Assembly: GCF_001039355.2 (NCBI RefSeq)
Contig: NW_019775808.1
Coordinates: 63,873 to 96,363, forward strand
DNA: 32,491 nt
Direction: 5' to 3'
Origin: Lingula anatina
Lineage: Eukaryota > Brachiopoda > Lingulata > Lingulida > Lingulidae
How positions within the stretch are numbered: position 1 is the stretch's first letter; each line of letters opens with the position of its first letter. The notes beneath the pieces are model-generated. The model searched no databases. It had not been told where the DNA came from and worked only from the letters and a program-made list of their open reading frames with translations. A program made the position numbers and the translations under genes. Shown in pieces: positions 1 through 11,378 of this stretch.

Positions 1-122
1 TGGCAGGTCCTGGAGAGGGTAAGTTAAAGACGCAATATACCAAAGTGTGGCAGGTCCCGGAGAGGGTAAGTTAAAGACACAATATACCAGTGTGGCAGGT
101 CCTGGAGAGGGTAAGTTAAAGA
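1..122 (+). repeat. Tandem triplication of a PHKA exon end plus its splice donor
   Basis: Three copies start at 1, 48 and 93 (periods 47 and 45 bp). Each has the exon end TGGCAGGTCCTGGAGAGG, or one C variant of it, followed by GTAAGTTAAAGAC. Donor positions are 19, 66 and 111. Reading through any donor meets an in-frame TAA at once, so only the most upstream functional copy can serve. That copy may lie to the left of the window. Confidence 0.85.
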
Positions 123-744
123 CAGCATCTGCATTCAAAGATATGATATGAATCTTAAGTTGCATTCCTTCAAACAAAATATTTGAAATATTCTAGTGCT
201 ATAAGAAAATGCTCAGACCAGTATTCAGTTCCATGATTTATGCCTGCAGTATTAAGAGATGTCTGTCTACTGATGCTGCATGCAGTCTGTGGGTAAATAA
301 GGCAACTCTTGGAATAGAAAAGAAATGAATACCATAGGTTTTACTGTTTTTTGATAGGTTTTATAGGGTCAGTGCTTAAGTATGGCTTGAGTTGAAGTAC
401 AAACCAAGTAGTTTTCATTTCAAAACAATCTTTTATTTTTCTAATGCTAGAGACCTTTCTCTCTGATGATAGAGTGCTGTATTTTTACCACTTACTGTAC
501 ACTTGTTCAACTACATATTTAGGTTATGCTTTATTTTTATTTCAGAGTCATGGCATCTCTATAGATGGTCACATTCTACCCCAGAATTTAACTAGAGAGG
601 TGTGTATGGGACTCTTTAGATCCTGTATTTCTGACAGTCAGGTTTAGTTAAAGATGATTATGACAGATTCTGACAATGGTTTTTTAAAAATTGGAAACAT
701 TATCAGTGTAAGTGTCGTAATTGTTATTTTCTCCTCTGTTATTC

Positions 745-781
<37 letters not shown>

Positions 782-1441
782 TTATTCCTTTATTTCACTC
801 AATATTTTATTTTTCAGATGACACCAGGAGAGTTTAAATTTGCTATCCAGGTGGAGACAGCGTTCAACCGCATCCCTCAGCCAGAGTACCGCCAGTTGAT
901 GGTGGAAGCTATGATGGTATTATGTCTAATCGTAGAGCAGGACACCCAGGCCAAGATTAACCTGTCCTTTGTTATACCTATAGACAGGATAGTCAATGAA
1001 GCTAATGATATCTTTATCCAGGATCAGGTAATAGATGATAATCTTGGTATCTTGAAGGATTAAGATATGTCTTATTTTATTTTCTTAGACAGAAAGATGC
1101 AGCATTGTAGTACATCATGGTATTTCTTTCTCAAAACTTGACTGTAAATTATACTTCAGACATAGAACACATGTTTGTCATACGAGTCCTTTTATGAATT
1201 TCTCTGTTCTTTTATTTGGTTTAAGGCTGTTGCCAACGGTGACGCCACCTTGTGTTGTGCCTCTGAGGCAAGGCATGGTGAACACGAGGCAGCATGCGGA
1301 GGAGCTCGCGGGATTTGTCAACATCTCTATGACAGTGCTCCTAGTGGACGGTTTGGTAGCATGACATACTTAGCCCGGGCAGTGGCACAAATGTTGCAAT
1401 TCCCTGTTCAGGATGGTGAATTAGATTGCACCATCAGCTAG
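1..1441 (+). CDS. PHKA: Phosphorylase b kinase regulatory subunit (alpha-type favoured), 3' end of gene
   Basis: Large regulatory, calmodulin-responsive subunit of phosphorylase kinase, the cytosolic enzyme that activates glycogen phosphorylase. Only the last exons lie in the window: 546-599, 818-1027 and 1226-1441, all joining in phase 0. A further exon end (WQVLER, then GTAAGT) lies at or before position 18. The joined product reads [12 protein letters not shown], then [11 protein letters not shown], then [14 protein letters not shown], then [19 protein letters not shown]. These are the conserved C-terminal blocks of the PHKA/PHKB family. The DSAPSG-x-x-GxMTYL block is closer to the alpha than the beta subunit as I remember them. 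The protein ends in Cys-Thr-Ile-Ser, a CaaX prenylation box, as both mammalian large subunits do. The 5' part is off the window. Family assignment is firm; alpha versus beta is less so. Confidence 0.85.
546..599 (+). CDS. PHKA: PHKA exon, 18 codons
   Basis: Acceptor TTTCAG before 546 and donor GTGTGT at 600. It encodes the [17 protein letters not shown] block that precedes the C-terminal helical region, in phase 0 at both ends. The longer open frame around it (444-647) is intron read-through. Confidence 0.8.
747..777. repeat. (TA)n microsatellite in a PHKA intron
   Basis: About 15 TA dinucleotides, 40 bp before the acceptor of the 818-1027 exon. Confidence 0.9.
818..1027 (+). CDS. PHKA: PHKA exon, 70 codons
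   Basis: Acceptor TTTTTCAG before 818 and donor GTAATA at 1028, phase 0 at both ends. It contains [14 protein letters not shown], the most conserved C-terminal motif of phosphorylase kinase large subunits. The ATG at 818 is an internal methionine, not a start codon. A (TA)n tract lies about 40 bp upstream of the acceptor. Confidence 0.88.
1226..1441 (+). CDS. PHKA: PHKA terminal coding exon with CaaX box
   Basis: Acceptor TTTAAG before 1226, phase 0, 71 codons plus TAG. It encodes [10 protein letters not shown], then [19 protein letters not shown], then [12 protein letters not shown], and ends CTIS-stop. The final four residues fit a CaaX farnesylation box (Cys, aliphatic-type pair, Ser). 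Confidence 0.88.
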   Translation, partial: AVANGDATLCCASEARHGEHEAACGGARGICQHLYDSAPSGRFGSMTYLARAVAQMLQFPVQDGELDCTIS

Positions 1442-2356
1442 AAAACCATGCAGTGTCCAGTTCAGGATTGCCAACTAGAGTTCTTAAGACATGAGCCAAA
1501 TTGTACTGTTTAGAATCACCCTTATTGAAGTCATCCTATGAATTTTTAAGTTTATTATTGATTCTTGAAATGCAATTATAACTGATCAACATGCTTTTAT
1601 TGTGAGTAAAAAAAAATGACTGTATTTGGACCATACACTAGTCTCAGTGCTGAAGGCGAGGCAAATATCTCCTCCCCTTCACCTCTCTCCCCAAACTGGA
1701 TCTGGTATCACATTGTAACTTCTTGTATTACACTAGAAGACAATGCATATTGCTTATTTTAAATATTTTATTAATAAGCTTTAAATATGTAATGCTGCTT
1801 GTATTTATGTTGCCAACATAACTTTTAACATACTACATTAGTTTGAAAATCAAAACCAATTTTTATATTCAGTTTTATTAATTATGTAGCTTTTGATTTG
1901 AAAGCAGATAAAAATTGCTGCTAGATGAATGCTGTGGGAGTATTGGTGGACATTTGTACTTTGTATGAACTTCCAAAGTGTATTATAAGCACTTTTTTCT
2001 TTTGTATATTGCTTTTTGTCGCTTTTTACTGACACTGTAGTCATGGACTTAACAACAGGGTGATATGTTAGATGATTGAATTGTGCTAAAATACTGTTGA
2101 AGTTAAAACTTCAATGTTTGCTTTGTCTCATTGGATTGTTTTTACATTTAAGATTTGTTGGAAAGTTTCATCTTGACCATGGTACCTATAATGGTTGTGA
2201 TTGTGGTGAATATCTGTATTAGGTTTAATTTCCAGTATCAGTTCCTTTGTGGCAGATTTTTCCTCTAAGAATAATAATGCTTTCATTAAAATGTGCCATG
2301 ACCTGATTTCATAATTTGAGGCCCATCATAAAAATAGCTTTGATCACACCTCTTGA

Positions 2357-2362
2357 AATAAA
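2357..2362 (+). other. Candidate polyadenylation signal for the PHKA gene
   Basis: AATAAA about 0.9 kb after the stop codon. An ATTAAA variant lies about 70 bp earlier. If used, the 3' UTR is 1442 to roughly 2380, AT-rich and without other structure that I can see. The choice is inference. Confidence 0.35.
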
Positions 2363-2433
2363 TTCTATTGGGAGATTTGCCTTTGGTGAAGCCATCCACT
2401 TTTCAGTACAATTGAACTCTTGGTGTGGTGTAA

Positions 2434-2702
2434 CCCATAGGACTCTCGGACCAAGGTTACCATGAGAACATAGGACTACGGTCACCATGTGAACATAGGA
2501 CTACAGTCACAATGTGAACATAGGGCTATGGTCACCATGTGAACATAGGACTACAATCACCATGTGGTCATAGGACTACGGTCACCATGTGGACATAGGA
2601 CTACCGTTACCATGTGGACATAGGGCTACCGTCACCATGTGGACATAGGACTAAGGTCGCCACGTGAACATTGGACTCGCATACTAAGGCTACCATGTGA
2701 AA
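2434..2702. repeat. 25-bp minisatellite
   Basis: About ten degenerate copies of a unit like ACATAGGACTACGGTCACCA plus TGTGA, between the ends of the PHKA and COMMD8 genes. No long open frame or hairpin is evident. Confidence 0.9.
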
Positions 2703-3837
2703 ACCAAGTTGGGAATCGAGGTGCTAACTGCTTCTAAAAACCAACTACAGATGATGGACAATTTTTCTAATGTATTATTATGTATGTTATCAATTTACCT
2801 TGAAATGGAATGAATTTGTGTTATTACAGTACTTATAACAAATTTGTTCATTTGCTAGAAAAATGAACATTTTTAAATCTTCATAGTCTTGTGCAAAGAC
2901 AAGCAGATAGAAGTGGTATGCTTCATACTTTTTTCCTGAATAAAACTTCATTAACAAAAATCTAGACCCATTTCTGACAGAGGCAACACGGAGTACATAC
3001 ATGCATCAGCAATAGCAGGAAGGAAATAAAAAACATCTGAATTATCCAGATTGATAAATACAGAAGTAAAAAACTCTGTTCATTAGTATATTTAATTACA
3101 TCTCATCTGGTATAGTCTATATAAAACATTACTCTAAATAACCCATTTACATTTGAATTATGCGCAAAAAACTTGGATGATTGCCTTTCAATTTGATAAA
3201 TCAAAGTATATCATTGTTATTGATCCCAATGCTGTTTGACTGGCAATCTAGTTCTACCTACACAGACATGAGAGAGTAGAACCCTGTAACCTCATTTAAC
3301 ACATGCCAAAATAAAAGGAGCTCCTGTCAAACCTTTTTTTGAAGCATAATTATTCCATTCTCAAATCTTTAAAAATTATTATGAAAAAAATTATTTGTAA
3401 CGATGTATTTTATTTTAACCTTACTATTATTTTGTAAAATATCACAAATGTGGTGATAAACTTTTCATTTGGCTTGAATAGCAAAGTTTATAAGAGTTCA
3501 CAACAGATGTCATGTGTTCCAAGTGCAGCTTTGGTCCCCTGTTCACAGAGCCACTCAATGTGCTACGTCTTCAGCTGATTGACCACCTGAAATGTCAACA
3601 AGCACCATGTCAACAATGGGATTCTTTTAAACACTGGGATACAAATGTGTCATTAAACTACCACATTTTTTTCAATGCAAATCATAATCTGTAAAGCTAC
3701 TCACAATCTCAAATTGACAAAGGCAGGAGAGTGACTCTATTGCTAAGATATAATACCCAGTATATAATTGACTACCAAGATAATCCAATATATATCAATA
3801 AAAGAAAAGTACTTTGAAGCTGTGTTGTAATTTATAT
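2703..3837. other. Tail-to-tail intergenic region, PHKA / COMMD8
   Basis: AT-rich sequence with no supportable gene. It contains a possible COMMD8 polyadenylation signal (AATAAA on the minus strand, 3409-3414). The short open frames here lack homology or splice context that I can recognise. Confidence 0.5.
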
Positions 3838-4020
3838 TTATTTAATACTTCCAGGTAATGTTACCTTGTTGGCAGCTTCTAGAGAAGTGATCAGTTTCTG
3901 TAAGTCTTCTTTGGTGAGTTCCATGGAAACTACTCTCTTTGTCTCATCCTCTCGTACATCCAGGTCCACTGATACTAGAGGTTGATGAAGGCTGGCTATC
4001 TTATCACTGGACATGGCTAG
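3838..4020 (-). CDS. COMMD8: COMMD8 exon 4, COMM domain C-terminal half and stop
   Basis: Acceptor TGTCTGCAG. Encodes LAMSSDKIASLHQPLVSVDL through SLEAANKVTLPGSIK and TAA. This is the strongest paralogue-specific match to COMMD8. Confidence 0.94.
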   Translation of the reverse strand, partial: LAMSSDKIASLHQPLVSVDLDVREDETKRVVSMELTKEDLQKLITSLEAANKVTLPGSIK

Positions 4021-6202
4021 CTGCAGACAAACAAACAATATGTATTGAGGCACTGGACAAAAATTTCTCTAAATCATCTCATAATCAGATTGGTTAACTA
4101 GATGGATATAAAATAGATTTTGAACTGATATTTTCAGAAAACATCCAAAGCCAAAATGGCATCTTAAAACTATCAAAAATACATATAAAGGGTGGGTAAG
4201 CTCCCTGTAATGCATATAAACCATTGGTACTAGTTCTTTAAACAACACAAATAATATCCATATGGCATAAAACCAACCAAAATTTATCTATGTGGCAGTA
4301 GAAAAAAGGCTGATTTTTTTCCTTCAGTCGATAGGGAACAGAAAGTAAGAAAAAATTATCACTGAAAATACCATCTTTTTGACAAATAATGTAACAAAAC
4401 TCAAAAGCATTTCTTTTAAGAAATATTACCTGAAATAATGTGGTGGTAATATTTGGTCAGGTTTAGTGGCCATGATTCATCTTTCGCACTCAATATGTAT
4501 CTTTAATACAAACCTTAAGACTCCAGTCAAAGTCTACCAACTGAGTCCTTGATATTGCACATGTTTCTTGTCTTAAATGTTGTTGCATGTCCTCTCTACG
4601 CACCCAAAACACATCTAAAACCTCTTGTTTTGAAGACCCCAGGCCTTCTAAGTGTGCTGCAATCTTGAAATTACAATAACAATGACTGTTGTTTATGATA
4701 TTGTTAAAACCCAGCAGAAATAACAATGTACTTGAAAGAAAATTTTCTGTTGAAACTGAATACATAATACAACACATTTTCCTTTTTTTTTTACCTTATA
4801 CTGCCAAGGTACTACCCCTTATGATAAACAACACAATTGTACAAATTCATCAAATTTTTAAAAGACTGTAAAATATATGCCAAGCATCTGTTATCTCTCA
4901 ATTCTGCATATAACTCCAGATATTATGTCTATATATGTATTACCTCATCTTTGGACCAGATATTCTTTAGAGTATCCTTTGCCAGTTCCTTGAAATAATC
5001 ACAAACATTCCACCACTCTTCCAAACTCCAGATCTTTGCATAGTCCTGGTATCTCGGGGGACACTTTCCACAAATGCCGTCTATCAATCCATGAAGTAAC
5101 TGAAGATAATAATAATAATAATGTTTATATTATGCTGGAAAATTCTGAAAATAAATAAAGATCAGTTAATCTGTATTTGTTATCCACTGATACCAGTGAC
5201 TGGATTATGTGGCAGAGCTACTTGGAGTCCCTTTTCTGAAAAAGTGATAGTTTGGAATGGTGAAAAACAGCAAGTGTCTAAAAATAGCAAGCTAATTTGA
5301 CATGTCTTCTAGTATGTAATGGGAGTCTTTTAAAGATATTTAACTGACAAAGTGACAAAGAGTTTCATTTTTCTTCAGAAACATAGTATGTCTGTCAATA
5401 TCGAGTTTTGAGTCAAAATATATATCCCTCACAATCTGACACTTGATTCGGATCTTATATACACTTTCCATAAAAATTAATGCATGATACCTCTCCTGAC
5501 TCCCCCCCCCCCCCCAAAAAAAAAAACAAAAACAAAAACAAAAACAAAAAACGGCTATTATTTCCCTTCAGTTTCAATGAATGTAAGCTATATGTCTATA
5601 GTTTGTGCATCAATTTAAAATCTGTTTTCAGCTATCTGAAATGCAAGTTTGTAGTACCTAATTGTGTTATCACTAGCATATTTTTTCTTATTTTTTAACG
5701 TTTTTACAAGAAGCTTCGAACCCATTCAAATATATGGGTGTGGAGGTAGTTTCAGGGATGGGCATCGAAAATTCTTTAAGTAACCTTAATTTAATTTAAT
5801 TCAACAGCAGTCAGGCACAGATCACAGTCACCATATAACTGGGAAAAATCCTCGAAAATTAAGGACTTGCATGTATAAGTTTAGGGTATATTGCACAAGT
5901 ATTTCAACAGTTAGAATGAGTTATAGAAGAATTATCCTTTGCTGAGGTATACTTCCCATAAGCTGGAGCATAGAAGTAGAGAAAACTTCTATGGCTGGAG
6001 CTACGACGGCACAAATATTACCACTGTAAAAAGTGTGATAAATCAAAATAAATACTCTACATTCTACTTGAAGACACGCATTCCACTCATATTTAAATCC
6101 GGTAAAGTAAAAAGAGGTGAAAAGTACGAATACCGTTGATATCTGATTCTGGGGGCATTTTTCTAACAATTTTTGTTGAGGAAATCCTCCCTCTTCAGCC
6201 AT
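3838..6202 (-). CDS. COMMD8: COMM domain-containing protein 8, complete four-exon gene
   Basis: Subunit of the COMMD/CCDC22/CCDC93 (Commander) assembly involved in endosomal cargo recycling and NF-kappaB control. Minus-strand exons are 6202-6134, 5099-4944, 4663-4514 and 4020-3838, all in phase 0, giving 23+52+50+60 = 185 aa; the human protein is about 183 aa. An N-terminal HN-type helical region includes LLHGLIDGICGK and YQDYAKIWSLEEWW. The C-terminal COMM domain includes QLVDFDWSLKLAMSSDKIAS, VSVDLDVRE and LQKLITSLEAANKV. The Trp of the DFDW motif is conserved across COMM domains. The match to human COMMD8 (SSDKIA, SLEAANKV, IDGICG) makes this paralogue much more likely than other COMMDs. 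The start ATG sits in CATGGC and is placed like the human start. Donor 1 is the weak GTATTC. Confidence 0.93.
4514..4663 (-). CDS. COMMD8: COMMD8 exon 3
   Basis: 50 codons from IAAHLEGLG to QLVDFDWSLK. The acceptor is TTTCAAG (AAG type) and the donor GTTTGT. A nearby GCAG would put an in-frame stop in the third codon, so it was not chosen. Confidence 0.9.
4944..5099 (-). CDS. COMMD8: COMMD8 exon 2
   Basis: 52 codons between acceptor TCTTCAG and donor GTAATA. It encodes LLHGLIDGICGKCPPRYQDY and the Trp-rich IWSLEEWW helix, ending WSKDE. It is too split by frame to stand out as a long ORF. Confidence 0.9.
6134..6202 (-). CDS. COMMD8: COMMD8 exon 1 (start codon)
   Basis: Encodes MAEEGGFPQQKLLEKCPQN then QIST, followed by a weak GTATTC donor. 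Splicing there gives IST-LLHGLIDG in phase 0, aligned with the human N-terminus. The first 23 residues are poorly conserved, so the exact donor is the least certain part of this gene. Confidence 0.7.
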
Positions 6203-6410
6203 GACAGTTCTTTAACCTACCTTACTTCGAGAAAACTATTTTGATTGGATTAAATTTGCAAGGTCATAAGAAGGTCAACAAATGAAATAGGGCGATACAC
6301 ACTGACTATCCCGGAAATAGCGTGGCTGAAAACAAGACTTATGTAGATAATGACAGCTGAGTCCTTGTGTTCAGCAAATCGCCTAGACAATCTTTACAAA
6401 GAATGTGGTA
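6203..6410. promoter_or_regulatory. Possible bidirectional promoter and 5' noncoding exon of ATP10
   Basis: COMMD8 starts leftward at 6202. The first recognisable ATP10 exon begins with an acceptor at 13217, so at least one 5' exon must lie upstream. A strong donor, GTGGTAAGTC, with GT at 6408-6409, follows about 200 bp after the COMMD8 start. That would suit a shared promoter with a noncoding ATP10 exon ending at 6407. No TATA box is obvious. This is inference from layout only. Confidence 0.25.
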
Positions 6411-8574
6411 AGTCAAAGGTTCTTCTTTGTTGCTTTAAATTAGGGTGAAAATATTAACTCTGATTTTTTTTATAAATTTGATTGCAAGTCCGGTAGACAA
6501 AAGAAAATAAGTATGAAAACGGGTTCAGTGTTCTGATATCTAGCCTTGAGCCAAGTTAAGCTTGAAGTCAAGTATCCCGTTGCTTTCTTGGTTTCAGTTT
6601 CAGTCCAGTGTATGTTGTTTACATGGTTTACAGTTCTTGTATCGTAGATATGTCCTTAGCATGGAGTGGTACCGTGGAAGCCTTCACCTGGTGATTTGAT
6701 ATAATTATCGTGGTATGAACAGATCCGCGTTAATAGGCTGTTAGTGCAGGTATTAACTTGAGAAGGGCTGTTTGTAGTAATCATTGTTGAGGTTAATTGT
6801 ACACAACTTTTTAATGTAATACTAAATAATATGTAAAAGTAGACAATGTGTAAAGTGGTATTATTAGGCCATAATATGTTTGTAAACAGAGATATGACAC
6901 AGACCACAACTGCAATTACACATGTACCATAATAGTAAAAAAAATATTATTATATGCAGATTATATGCAAATTGATTAATACATGTAGCATTAATATGGC
7001 TATCCCTGCTATAATTGAAAGATGAATGAATGTGATTTTCATTACTGTAAATTCCCCTTTGTTCCTTTTGAATAGAATGGACCGANTAACAGTTTTTTCA
7101 AATTATGAAAATTGTACCCCTTACAAAAATTTGCATTTTTAATGAGCGCAAAATGCAACTTACACAACTGAGGCTAAATGAAGAAAGGAAACTGATCTTA
7201 TAAATGTACAGTCACTCGGTACTTTTGACAGGAAACTGATCTTATAAATGTACATCCATTGTGTATTTTTGAGTATAGCATACTAGTAACTCGGAGTGAT
7301 AGCCATTATTAGGACTGGAGATATATGGACATCCCCAGGGAAGTCTGCTGCTGGTTTATTATTTACCTGGTTATGATGACTTTATGCAACTTTAAAATGC
7401 CATTAAATATCTAAACCCATCTCTGAAAAAAATGATTTATCAAAATAAAGTTCATATAATACAAAGGGGTTTACAGATTTAAATTTGACCACTTGTTAAA
7501 AAAATATACTCAGGTAAGCTTTATGTTATAACAAAGCTCAGAGGTAATGATGAGAACCAACAGGTTTATTTAGGACAGACTTTAATTATTACCAAGCCCC
7601 CTGGATTATGCCAGCTAGTATCAAATTTTGAACCCCAGTATTTCTCATCCTATGGTGATTTCTAACAGTCTTGCCCCCCCCCCCAAATACTAATATATGT
7701 TTTACTTGAGAGCAGATTAGTGTGCATGTATATCAAAAACACCAGGAGTTTTATCCCTTTCTACATTATTTTCAATTTAGAAATTTTATGATCATACTTT
7801 TCACAAGTATATGACATGCTGAGAGGGGGATGCTAGCTAACATATAATAGAAATTAGGCTGAAAATGCTTTTTGGTTCATTTCCAGTGTGCTGTTCTAAT
7901 TAAGTGGAGCAAAAGAATATACCAGACTGTGTTTGATTATTTTTCAGTTTTTTCTTTGGTTCTAAAACAAACAGCTTCTGAAGCTTTTCTACTTGTGGTT
8001 CTTTTAGTTACTTGATTGACAAGTTGTTGTAAACACAGTAAATGTCAGGTTCATATGGCAGTGGCTCCCAGGCAGTGATCCTTTTCCACACAGCACCAAC
8101 ATGGGAGGGGATTTCTCATGTTAAATGCTGGTCCTGCTAACTGTTGTTTAATATCAGCAGTAGGAAGTGAGTGTCTCTCCATGCAATTAAGGAGGATTTT
8201 CTTACACATCTGTCTAGGCCAATACTTACAGAGCTCAATGAAGAGAGATCGATGGTACTCGAGATATATGGAATATAAGTAATGTCATTCTTGCGTTTGT
8301 TGAAGGGCCTCGACATCAGTGACTGAAAAGAATTTAATATTCCCAGTGGTTGATAAGAATGAGTTCTGGCTTAGGTTAAGTTATTAAAATGGTCAATTTT
8401 GTTAATAATTCAAGTGAAAATATTTTTTTATAGATTTTGAAAAAAAAAAAAANCCAGATTGGTCTAACAACAATTATTTTGGCATCATAACTGAGAACCT
8501 AGTTTAAAGTGGCTGCTAGCAATCCTGTGTTGTCCTGTCCACTGCCATTGTTATGAAGTCCCTTGTAGAGTTGG
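6411..8574. other. Intergenic or ATP10 5' intron, no gene seen
   Basis: AT-rich sequence with isolated N at 7086 and 8453. It includes a two-copy 44-bp tandem duplication (7186-7253, unit starting AGGAAACTGATCTTATAAA) and short C runs near 7675. No exon can be supported. Confidence 0.5.
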
Positions 8575-8823
8575 ACCCCATTTTCATACCTAGATTGATC
8601 TAGCAGGATCGGCCCATCTCTGAGGGGATTCTTACTAAATTGCATTCAGATAAAGCGGCTTTGATGTCTGGCACGCCTAATGAAGCTGCTAAATGATAGT
8701 TAATTACCCTCTTACAGTAGGCGTGCCAGACATCAAGAGTGACTTAAGCTGAATGTAATTTAGCGAGAAACCCCTAGGAGATGGGTCGATCCTGCTAGAT
8801 CGATCTAGGTATGAGAATGGGGT
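8575..8823. mobile_element. Non-autonomous inverted-repeat element (MITE-like), copy 1
   Basis: A 249-bp element whose ends are long, near-perfect inverted repeats. The left end reads ACCCCATTTTCATACCTAGA; the right end, reverse-complemented, reads ACCCCATTCTCATACCTAGA. Pairing continues through GATCTAGCAGGATC and CTAAATTRCATTCAG to the arms around TGATGTCTGGCACGCCT. The short unpaired centre holds GTTAATTACCCTCTTACAG. No coding capacity and no clear target duplication. Copies 2 and 3 share the central motif. Confidence 0.85.
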
Positions 8824-9399
8824 TTTAGATTGGCTTTCCTTTCATGAAATGGGGAATGATTAATAATTAGATAAGTCCTTTGTCTCTGAGATAGATCTGA
8901 GTAAAGGTGTTTCTTTGAATGATTTGAAATATGACAGTAGTAAGTACGTTTGCAAGAATGTTACATGAATTAAGAGACAAATAAATGAAAAGTGTTTTCA
9001 GTGTTAAATAAGATTACATTTGCGTGTGTTGGTATGTTGGTTACAAAAGGATTGTGCTGTTACTTTACACCCATAAACCTTTTACAAACTGGGTCAGAGC
9101 AGTCAATCTTTAGTTAACCTAAAAAATAGGACTACAAAGGCCAACAGATTTAGAAAACACTTAGTGAAGTGAGCTGGACTGTCAGCTTTTTTAAATAACT
9201 TCTATGCTCACCATTCACTCTCTGTGAACACTGGATGGTTGTGACAGGGCAGGGATGTTTTCATCCATTAGATAGTGCAGTATAACCTTTCACATGGTAT
9301 AACCTCTCTTCCTCTAATACACAGATGGTGTTTGACCTGTATTTTCTTTGGCACATGGACTCATAAGGTTATAGACAGCTCCTGGAAACTATGGGAACA
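8824..9399. other. Intergenic, nothing supportable
   Basis: AT-rich sequence without recognisable gene, repeat or RNA structure. Confidence 0.4.
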
Positions 9400-9537
9400 T
9401 TATTCCTTCTATGTTGTGCACAGTATTGTTAAAGGTGTACTAGTAGGTGTTCATTCTTCTGTGTGGTGCACGGTATTGTTAAAGGTGTACTAGTAGGTGT
9501 TCATTCTTCTGTGTGGTGCACGGTATTGTTAAAGCCT
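9400..9537. repeat. 50-bp minisatellite
   Basis: About 2.7 copies of a unit containing TATTGTTAAAGGTGTACTAG and TAGGTGTTCATTCTTCTGTG. Repeat anchors are at 9424, 9474 and 9524. The last two full copies are almost identical, so the amplification is recent. Confidence 0.9.
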
Positions 9538-10050
9538 ACTCCATAATTTCAGAGTTTAGAGTAGTAGGTAGAGGTGAATGATATATTTCAAAACCTGTAT
9601 TTATGATTTGTAGGTCTATCTGTGTGGAATCTGCAGTGAGATTGAAGGAAAAAATATGAGAAAATAAATGCGACCACATTTGTAATGTGATTAGCTATTG
9701 TTAAATAAGACTACTTCCTCATTGCGACAAAAATAACCCTTTCCAAGAAAAGAGGTCACATTCCTTGCCAAACAGTATTTTACAGTTATATCTTGTAGAT
9801 TCAGATTTTAAAAGCCTTTAAGGCTACACAAATTTTTATGCGTTTGCATGAATTTTTAATCCAGCATATAATCTGGGTAGTAGTTTACACATTTAATTTA
9901 CAAATCCCTTTGTTAAGTGGAAGGTAAGCTAATGATAGTATTATATATTAAGTTGAACCAACTGTTTGGTTTGTACTGACTTGCATGCTTTTATGCAATT
10001 CTGGTATGAAATTAACTGAAAATAAGGCTACAGAGGCTGGGACTTTATTT

Positions 10051-10083
10051 CATGCATGTTGTATTTCATACACAACATGCATG
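10051..10083. repeat. Perfect 12-bp-stem hairpin
   Basis: CATGCATGTTGT, a 9-nt spacer, then ACAACATGCATG. No flanking terminator or RNA context, so its role is unknown. Confidence 0.7.
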
Positions 10084-10302
10084 TATAGCCATCAATGGTG
10101 GACAAAGTGAACCTTTTACCATGAACTTTTGTTTACCTATATCAAATTTATCCAGAGCCTACTTTTCTTGGCAAAAAGGGCAGTTTGTTCAAATTCCCCT
10201 CCCCCCCACACACACACCTTGGTTACAGGCCTGCACTACAACCTGCCCCCTCTGCTGTGAAAACAAAACAAGTAAACCCCTAAATTGGCCTAAAAGTGGC
10301 TC

Positions 10303-10561
10303 AGTCCACTAGGTCCACTGGATCCAATAGGTCTACCAGGCTCCTTAGGTCTGCCAGGTCCACTAGGTATAATCAGGTCCACTAGGTCACCAGTTCTACT
10401 AGGTTCACTAGGTTTCTTAGGTTCACCAGGTACACCAGCTCTACTAGGTCCACTAGCTCTACTAGGTACAACCAGGTCCACAAGGTCCATCAGATCCACT
10501 AGGTTCACCAGGTTCCTTAGGTCTACCAGGCCTAGTAGGTCCACCAGATCCACCAGATCAA
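10303..10561. repeat. 9-bp collagen-like (Gly-X-Y) minisatellite
   Basis: Tandem 9-bp units of the form GGTCCACTA / GGTCTACCA / GGTTCACCA. The plus strand reads Gly-X-Y triplets and the minus strand also reads Gly-Pro-Ser-type triplets. Single-base length changes (10-mers near GGTATAATCA and GGTACAACCA, an 8-mer GGTCACCA) break one continuous frame. Either a simple satellite or a decayed collagen-like exon. Confidence 0.8.
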
Positions 10562-11378
10562 ACAGAACAGACATCATTAATAAAAAGTCTGTTCATGTCA
10601 TTTTTATCTGTCACGTGACCTTTCTATGCTAATAATTGGTAGTTCATTTCCTAAGTTATGTAAAAGTTCTAAGGAATCAAACTCTCCAGGCATATCAGAA
10701 TGCTTTTGATTGTAACTTTGTTGCTGTATAACCTAGTGATGTTTTATTCCTGAGAAAAATGGAAACAAAAAATCAAGAAAAATTGCCAACAAAAAGACGG
10801 AGACAAAAATAAACAGAAGAATGTCAGGTCACAAAGTCTAACTACATACTGTTAGTAAAATAAAATTGGATATCTTGTGAATGTCCTGCACAGTGAATAA
10901 TGTCTGTATATAAACCAGTCAAATGTATAATGCCAGTCTGTAATTATTCAAGAAGATATGGAAATGGTGATTAAATATGTCTGCAGTAATATAAAGTGTC
11001 TATATATTCATGTCCAAGTTCAATTATCAAAGTTAATAGCTAGACCTACATATGTGTGGGCACATCTGCCCAGTATCTGCCTCAGATATTCTTTCTTCTT
11101 GTCTATATTGGTTAGCAAGCTGGCACATGTCATTGGGGAAATATCGGCACCAATGTTCCATGTTATGTTTTACTGCTGATTACAGTTGAATTATGTGGAG
11201 GAAAACTTTGGTATTTGGATTTAGTTGGTAAATATATCATTGGTCTGATTCTGCATATTTGGGTTGTCTCAAACCACTCCGTTATTTGGTTTTATAAAAG
11301 AATCTTGAGTCTATCAGCACATATGATAATATGCTCTCTTTATCAGTAAACTGCCCCCTTTAGATAGATATATGTAGT

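Noticed and set aside
5480-5698. 72-aa ORF starting in a poly-C / poly-A tract
   Set aside because: Low-complexity start, no homology, and it lies in COMMD8 intron 1 on the opposite strand.
10290-10577. 95-aa minus-strand collagen-like ORF as a gene
   Set aside because: Simple 9-bp satellite with frame breaks; no flanking splice sites or signal peptide. Kept as a repeat and a finding only.
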